Of a stretch of DNA of 60,614 nt, positions 56,001 to 60,614 are shown piece after piece. The notes under the pieces are model-generated. The model was not told where the DNA came from and ran no database searches. It saw nothing but the letters and a program-made list of their open reading frames with translations. The position numbers were made by a program, and so were the translations under genes. Within the stretch, counting starts at the first letter, position 1. Each line of letters starts with the position of its first letter. This DNA is from Burkholderiales bacterium RIFOXYD12_FULL_59_19 (GTDB lineage: Bacteria; Pseudomonadota; Gammaproteobacteria; Burkholderiales; Burkholderiaceae_C): positions 1-60,614 of the forward strand of contig MESQ01000049.1 in NCBI GenBank assembly GCA_001771065.1, written 5' to 3'.

Positions 56001-58160
56001 TTAGCGCACCAGCGCCCGCGCTGCTTCCCCGTCAAGTGCCTTTTGGGCAAACTCGGCGCGTAAGGCCCTGAGCTTTTCGCGCGGGTCTTCTTTCACCGTG
56101 GCTTGATCCAGCCCCATCTCGGCAATAAAGCGGCTGGGCTGGGCCGCAATCATCTCGCGGCCCTTTTTGCGTTTGCGTGTCCAGCTCACGGCCAGGCTGC
56201 GCTGGGCGCGGGTGATGCCCACGTACATCAGCCGGCGCTCTTCCTGCAGGTGCGTGGTGAGTGTTTCGCTGGCGGCCTCCTGAGCGGCCGCGCGCAGTGC
56301 GCTTGACGCGTTGCCTGCAGGCAGGTCGTCGGGGTTGTCGCGCAGCTTGAAGGGCAGCATGCCCTCGGTCACACCAACCAGCATCACATGCGGCCATTCC
56401 AAGCCCTTGGCGGCATGCAGGGTCGACAGCGTGACCACGTTCTGGTCGGTCTCGCGCTCGCTGATGGTGGACAACAGCGACACGGTTTGCGCCACCTCCA
56501 GCAGCGACTTGACCTCGCCCGCCATGCTTACGCCGGCCGCATCGTCAATCTGGCCACCACAGCGCCCGCTCATCCAGTCGCAAAAATCCAGCACATTGCT
56601 CCAGCGCGCCGCGGCCACCTTCTCGCTGTCTTCGCCGTCCAGCAGGTATTTCTCAAAGTCGATGTCTTTGAGCCAGTCGAGCAAAAAAGTTTTGGCGGCC
56701 TCTGCCCCCAGCGTGTGGCGGGCGCGAAATTCGAGGTCGTTGATCTCGCGGCCAAACTCGTGCAAAGTGCCCAGCGCCTTGCCCGAAATGACGGCCCCCA
56801 GGCTGCTGGAAAACAGCGCCTCGAACATGCTGACCCGGTATTTGGTGGCAAAGTCGCCCAGATGGCCCAGGGTCTGGTGGCCAATGCCGCGTTTGGGCGT
56901 GGTCACGGCGCGCAAAAACGCCGGGTCGTCGTTGTTGTTGATCCAGAGCCTGAACCAAGCGCACAGGTCCTTGATCTCGGCGCGGTCAAAAAAGCTGGTG
57001 CCACCCGAGACCTTGTACGGAATCTGCGCCTTGCGCAAGGCTTTCTCGAAGGTCTTGGCCTGGTGGTTGGCACGGTAGAGCACAGCAAAGTCGCGGAATT
57101 CCTTGAACTGCTGTCCGGCCTGGTTCAGGCCGCTGGCGCGCAGGCTCTGGATGCGCGCCACGGTGCGCTCGGCCTCGTGCTCTTCGGTGTCGGCGTCGAC
57201 CACTCGCACCGGTTCGCCTTCACCCAGGTCGCTCCACAGGTTTTTGGGGTAGAGCTTGGGGTTGGGCCCGATCACGTTGTTGGCGGCCCGCAAAATGGCA
57301 CCGGTGGAGCGGTAGTTTTGCTCCAGCTTGATGACCTTGAGCGCCGGAAAGTCAATCGGCAACTTCTTCAGGTTGTCCAGCGTGGCGCCGCGCCAGCCGT
57401 AAATGGACTGGTCGTCGTCGCCCACGGCAGTAAAGCGGGCTTGCGCCGGGTCCTTGCCACCCACCAGCAGTTTCAGCAGCTCGTATTGGGTCGCGTTGGT
57501 GTCCTGGTACTCGTCCACCAGGATGTGCCCCACCTGGGTCTGCCACTTTTGTCGCACGGATTCGTGGTTCTGCAGCAATTTCAGGGGCAGGCTGATCAGG
57601 TCGTCAAAGTCGACGCTTTGGTAGGCCGTGAGCCGCTCTTCGTAATGCGCCATCACCCGCGCGATGATGCGCTCGTTGTCGTTGCCCGCCTGGGCGGTTG
57701 CGGCGGCGGCGTTGAGCCCCTGGTTCTTCCACAGGCTGATGGTCCATTGCCAGCTGCGCGCCGTGGCGGCGTCTACCGAGCCGCCGGCGTCTTTCAGAAT
57801 GCTGTTGACATCGTCGCTGTCGAGAATCGAAAACTGCGGTTTCAGGCCCAGTGCCGCGCCGTCTTCGCGCAGCAAGCGCACACCCAGGGCGTGAAAGGTG
57901 CAAATGACCGCGTCCTTGGCCGCCCGCCCAATCAGGCCGCGCGCGCGTTCGCGCATTTCGGTGGCGGCCTTGTTGGTAAACGTGATGGCGAAGATATTTT
58001 TGGCGGCCACGCCCGACTGGATCAAGCGGCCAATCTTGTGGGTAATGACGCGCGTCTTGCCCGACCCGGCCCCGGCCAGCACCAGGCAGGGGCCATGCAT
58101 GAAGTTCACAGCTTCCTGCTGGGCCAGGTTCAGGCCGGTGGTGGGGGCGGGGGATGACAT
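56001..58160 (-). CDS. rep: Superfamily I DNA helicase (Rep/UvrD type)
   Basis: ATP-dependent 3'-5' DNA helicase. The 719-residue protein has the Q motif (LNLAQQEAVNF), Walker A AGAGSGKT (residues 29-36), motif Ia (ITFTNKAATEMRERA), motif II (VDEYQDTNATQYELL), GDDDQSIYGWRGA, LEQNYRSTGAIL, LSTLHAAKGLEWPHV and YVGITRAQ. The length (E. coli Rep 673, UvrD 720) does not separate Rep from UvrD; the overall text is closer to Rep, but this is not certain. Tail to tail with the cyclase gene, 3 bases apart. Confidence 0.88.
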   Translation of the reverse strand: MSSPAPTTGLNLAQQEAVNFMHGPCLVLAGAGSGKTRVITHKIGRLIQSGVAAKNIFAITFTNKAATEMRERARGLIGRAAKDAVICTFHALGVRLLREDGAALGLKPQFSILDSDDVNSILKDAGGSVDAATARSWQWTISLWKNQGLNAAAATAQAGNDNERIIARVMAHYEERLTAYQSVDFDDLISLPLKLLQNHESVRQKWQTQVGHILVDEYQDTNATQYELLKLLVGGKDPAQARFTAVGDDDQSIYGWRGATLDNLKKLPIDFPALKVIKLEQNYRSTGAILRAANNVIGPNPKLYPKNLWSDLGEGEPVRVVDADTEEHEAERTVARIQSLRASGLNQAGQQFKEFRDFAVLYRANHQAKTFEKALRKAQIPYKVSGGTSFFDRAEIKDLCAWFRLWINNNDDPAFLRAVTTPKRGIGHQTLGHLGDFATKYRVSMFEALFSSSLGAVISGKALGTLHEFGREINDLEFRARHTLGAEAAKTFLLDWLKDIDFEKYLLDGEDSEKVAAARWSNVLDFCDWMSGRCGGQIDDAAGVSMAGEVKSLLEVAQTVSLLSTISERETDQNVVTLSTLHAAKGLEWPHVMLVGVTEGMLPFKLRDNPDDLPAGNASSALRAAAQEAASETLTTHLQEERRLMYVGITRAQRSLAVSWTRKRKKGREMIAAQPSRFIAEMGLDQATVKEDPREKLRALRAEFAQKALDGEAARALVR

Positions 58161-58565
58161 GGAGATCGTTGACGCAAAGCGGGTGATGATACAGAGTCAT
58201 TCGCCGCATAATCTGGCGTGTCAGCTTGAATGACAGCATAAAGAAAAACCGCAGCTACAGTCATCAACCCTACGCCGCGCTGTTGACGGGCTAAGCCCAG
58301 CACCAAAACCCGACAAAAATTGAAGCCTGGGAGACCACAGGTAATGGATCAAGTTTGGATGGCGGCAGCGTTTGGTTGGATATCTTGTGCCTTTGGCTGG
58401 CTTCTCGTTGTTTTAGATCAAATTTGCCCTTCCTTGCCCGTCGTACCATGTATCCCCTACGCTGCCCATCGGCCCGAATTGCTAATCTCTGGCGCTGGCG
58501 CTGGCGCTGGCAGTCGCAGAGCGACGGTCAGTCGGTTAGATGTTGCACTCTCTTAACAAAAAATT
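58161..58565. other. Gap between rep and the DUF2799 gene
   Basis: The 405-bp gap holds GTCATTC/GAATGAC complementary words near 58197 and 58223 and a run of GGCGCT units (about 58491-58508). A 78-codon plus-strand frame (58320-58556) has no ribosome site or family features, so I do not call it. The promoters for the divergent rep and DUF2799 genes must lie here. Confidence 0.5.
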
Positions 58566-59174
58566 ATGAAAACAATTCGGGTCGTGTTGGGTGTCGGTTT
58601 CCTGTCCCTCGGGCTTGCCTCGTGCGCGGTGATGAGCCCGCAGGAATGCAAGCTTGCCAATTGGCGAGAGATCGGGCTGATTGATGGCATGGCCGGCAAG
58701 CCTATGCACATCTTAGAGGAACGGCGCGGCGACTGCGCCGAGGCCAATGTGAAGGCAGATACCCACGATTACCTGGTCGGCCGTGAGCAGGGTTTGCGTA
58801 CCTACTGCCAGATGTCAAACGCGTTGCAAATCGGTTTGCGTGGCGAAAGCTACCAGGGTGTCTGCCCGGCAGCGACTGACCCAGAGTTTCGTCGCCGCCA
58901 TGGTATTGGTTATGACGTCTACCGCCTGCGTGGCGAACTCTCGCAACTTGAGAGGCGCTACGTTGCCCTGGAAAAGGGGCTGCGAAGCAAAAAGATCGAG
59001 CTGGAAAAACACGCCAACGAAGTGGGCAAGAACGAAGATTTCAAACGCCAATACCGCGAATTTGAAGCGCAAGAGCGCCGGATGCTTGAGGAGCAGCGGG
59101 ATATCGCGCGTAACAAGCACCGGGTTGCCGACCAACTGCGCCAAGCCGAGTGGGCGTTGTCTCAGTTACGTTAA
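58566..59174 (+). CDS. DUF2799 lipoprotein
   Basis: A 202-residue outer-envelope lipoprotein. The signal peptide (KTIRVVLGVGFLSLGLASC) has a good lipobox (L-A-S-C20). The mature part carries the DUF2799 pattern: NWREIGLIDGMAGKP, then a Cys-containing loop with four further Cys (GDCAEA, TYCQMS, GVCPAA among them), then a long helical, charged C-terminal half (LERRYVALEKGLRSKKIELE, about residues 125-200) that should form a coiled coil. Function is unassigned. ATG at 58566. Confidence 0.85.
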   Translation: MKTIRVVLGVGFLSLGLASCAVMSPQECKLANWREIGLIDGMAGKPMHILEERRGDCAEANVKADTHDYLVGREQGLRTYCQMSNALQIGLRGESYQGVCPAATDPEFRRRHGIGYDVYRLRGELSQLERRYVALEKGLRSKKIELEKHANEVGKNEDFKRQYREFEAQERRMLEEQRDIARNKHRVADQLRQAEWALSQLR

Positions 59175-59242
59175 TAGTCTGTACTGTCTGCGTCGGAACG
59201 CTTGGCTGGGTCTCATGATGGAAGAACGCTGGTCGGCGTGTC

Positions 59243-60196
59243 TTACACCGCCGCTTCCAGCGCCTGGACGAACATGGCTGCCACGTCAAAGCCGGTCTGG
59301 TCAAAGATTTCCTGAAAACAGGTCGGGCTGGTGACGTTGATCTCGGTCAGGCTGTCGCCAATCACATCCAGGCCCATCAGCAGCAAGCCGCGCTGGGCCA
59401 GCACCGGGCCAATGGCTTCGGCAATGTCACGGTCGCGCGCGCTCAACGCTTGGGCCACGCCCTTGCCGCCCGCCGCCAGGTTGCCACGCACCTCGCCACC
59501 TTGCGGAATACGCGCCAGGCAATAGGGCACCGGCTGGCCACCAATCACCAGAATGCGTTTGTCGCCTTCTGAGATGGCGGGCAGGAACTTCTGCACCATC
59601 ACGGTTTGGGCGCCGTCCCTGTTGAGCGTTTCAATGATGGCGCCCAGGTTCAGACCGTCTGCCTTGACCCGGAAAATGCCCATGCCACCCATGCCGTCAA
59701 GCGGTTTGAGGATGATGTCGTGGTGATCGGCATGAAAATGTTTGATGTCTTGCGCGTCGCGCGTGACCAGGGTCGGTCCAATGAACTGGGGCCATTCCAT
59801 GATAGCTAGTTTTTCAGGGTGGTCACGCAGCGCACGGGGCTTGTTGAACACCTTGGCACCCTCGCGCTCGGCCTGCTCCAGCAGGTGGGTGGCGTAGAAA
59901 AATTCACTGTCGAACGGCGGGTCCTTGCGCATCACCACGGCATCAAATTCGTGCAGGGCTTGCCCGGGCTCGTTGGGCTTGTGCTGGGCCGCGCTGAACC
60001 AGTGCACCGGGTCGCCGGTGAGGGTGATGTCGCGCACAAAAGCGGTGACTGCCGCGCCGCGTTGCCACATGATGTCTCTCGGTTCGCAGACGCTTAAAAC
60101 GTGACCACGGGCTTGTGCCTCGCGCATCATGGCAAAGGTGGTGTCCTTGTAAATCTTGAAGGATTCGAGGGGGTCGGCGATGAATAACAGGTGCAT
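59243..60196 (-). CDS. gshB: Glutathione synthetase
   Basis: ATP-grasp ligase joining gamma-glutamylcysteine and glycine. The 317-residue protein begins MHLLFIADPLESFKIYKDTT and has VMRKDPPFDSEFFYAT, DHHDIILKPLDGMGGMGIFR and the C-terminal DVIGDSLTEINVTSPTCFQE. Length matches E. coli GshB (316). The frame is open to 60253, but the Met at 60196 gives the family start. The upstream region to kup carries four hairpin repeats. Confidence 0.95.
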   Translation of the reverse strand: MHLLFIADPLESFKIYKDTTFAMMREAQARGHVLSVCEPRDIMWQRGAAVTAFVRDITLTGDPVHWFSAAQHKPNEPGQALHEFDAVVMRKDPPFDSEFFYATHLLEQAEREGAKVFNKPRALRDHPEKLAIMEWPQFIGPTLVTRDAQDIKHFHADHHDIILKPLDGMGGMGIFRVKADGLNLGAIIETLNRDGAQTVMVQKFLPAISEGDKRILVIGGQPVPYCLARIPQGGEVRGNLAAGGKGVAQALSARDRDIAEAIGPVLAQRGLLLMGLDVIGDSLTEINVTSPTCFQEIFDQTGFDVAAMFVQALEAAV

Positions 60197-60218
60197 TCGG
60201 GGGTTCCTAATCAGTTGA

Positions 60219-60377
60219 GGACAGAACTGAAGGTCTGTCCCGCAAAGTATCACAACGAGTTGAGGACAGAGCTAAAGATCTGTCTTGAATTAGTTGAGGA
60301 CAGAGCAAATTTGCTACGCAAATCTTGGTTTGTCCCGCAAGCTTAAAGTGTTGGGGACAGCGCTAAAGATTTGTCCC
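60219..60377. repeat. Cluster of four GGACAGA-type hairpins between kup and gshB
   Basis: Hairpins at 60219-60240, 60264-60285, 60298-60335 and 60354-60377, each with GGACAGA-like and TCTGTCC-like arms and a loop rich in CTAAAGAT or AAATTTGC. The longest (60298) has the inner AAATTTG/CGCAAAT pairing also seen at 11827. They lie between the kup stop and gshB start, which are both read on the minus strand. They may terminate kup transcription or be mobile repeats. Confidence 0.8.
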
Positions 60378-60385
60378 GCAATGTA

Positions 60386-60614
60386 TCAAATTTCAATCTT
60401 GCTGCCCAATTCCACCACCGAGTTGCTGGGCAGCTTGAGGAAGTTGGCTGCGCCGCTGGCGTTCAGGTGCATCTGAGCAAACAGTTTCTCCCGCCAGGGC
60501 GCCATACCGCTGCTCAGGGTGGGTGCGATGGTGTCGCGGCTCAGGAAATAGCTGGTGCTCATGGGTTCCAGCTCGAACCCACGGCCTTTCATGAGTTGCA
60601 GCGCGCGCGGCAAA
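60386..60614 (-). CDS. kup: Kup potassium transporter, C-terminal end (partial)
   Basis: The last 75 residues of a low-affinity K+ uptake protein, running off the right edge. The recognisable C-terminal text is [56 protein letters not shown] in pieces: [27 protein letters not shown], and [18 protein letters not shown], which are characteristic of Kup. The membrane part is outside the window. It is followed on the same strand by gshB. Confidence 0.85.
   Translation of the reverse strand, partial: LPRALQLMKGRGFELEPMSTSYFLSRDTIAPTLSSGMAPWREKLFAQMHLNASGAANFLKLPSNSVVELGSKIEI

Noticed and set aside
58320..58556. 78-codon frame before the DUF2799 gene
   Set aside because: No ribosome site, no recognisable features, and its end is made of GGCGCT repeats.
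60294..60476. Small frame starting MRTEQICYANLGLSR, matching one on the minus strand at 11868
   Set aside because: Both come from the GGACAGA hairpin repeat, not from a gene family.

Overview
The window looks like a chromosomal segment from a Burkholderiales bacterium, most likely Comamonadaceae (Rhodoferax/Polaromonas-like). The grounds are the high-GC core, the order mraZ-rsmH-ftsL-ftsI-murE-murF-mraY-murD-ftsW-murG-murC-ddl-ftsQ-ftsA-ftsZ-lpxC, a DksA with a long Ala/Lys/Pro tail and a mostly lost zinc site, and small palindromic intergenic repeats of the kind I associate with that family. The taxon is an inference from gene content, not a search result.

Layout. 1-1089: no convincing intact gene, a possible minus-strand gene remnant and nested inverted repeats. 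1090-9489: purU (minus), then plus-strand genes for a MazG-like hydrolase, a Phd/PIN toxin-antitoxin pair, dapF-DUF484-xerC, a small hypothetical gene, an RlmI-type methyltransferase, a CobW-type GTPase and dksA. 9525-13232: a STAS-domain protein and the HslVU protease, interrupted and followed by hairpin repeats. 13578-31139: the complete dcw (division and cell wall) cluster, headed by mraZ with a 10-bp-phased candidate operator. 31140-37260: an accessory islet between ftsZ and lpxC with a VapBC-like pair, AT-rich orphan genes, a duplicated 262-264 bp repeat, a 157-bp MITE-like element and hipBA. 37262-38372: lpxC and a tiny membrane protein. 38620-48828: an eleven-gene type II secretion operon (gspG,H,I,J,K,L,M,N,D,E,F; no gspC seen). 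48874-60614: a CHASE-PAS-GGDEF-EAL protein, outer-membrane phospholipase A, a 36-residue-repeat coiled-coil protein coupled to a GAF-GAF-PAS adenylate cyclase, a Rep/UvrD helicase, a DUF2799 lipoprotein, gshB and the 3' end of kup.

How the genes fit together. The dcw block makes lipid II (MurE, MurF, MraY, MurD, MurG, MurC, Ddl) and assembles the divisome (FtsL, FtsI, FtsW, FtsQ, FtsA, FtsZ). Most neighbours overlap by 4 bases, which suggests translational coupling. LpxC, the committed enzyme of lipid A synthesis, normally sits directly after ftsZ and here is separated from it by the islet. The Gsp operon would export folded periplasmic proteins across the outer membrane. The right-hand genes carry c-di-GMP and cAMP signalling modules.

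Most notable signals: a near-perfect 45-nt palindrome plus an 86-bp-spaced duplication at the ftsW/murG junction, creating a 29-codon micro-ORF with ATGA overlaps on both sides; a hairpin repeat family whose arms co-vary (GGGTCAGA/TCTGACCC versus GGACAGA/TCTGTCC); an in-frame palindromic insertion inside murF; a nested hairpin between ftsA and ftsZ; the islet with its MITE-like element; a GspE with a shortened zinc loop; and the repeat-protein/adenylate-cyclase pair. I saw no CRISPR array, rRNA or tRNA gene, and no clearly new multi-gene system.
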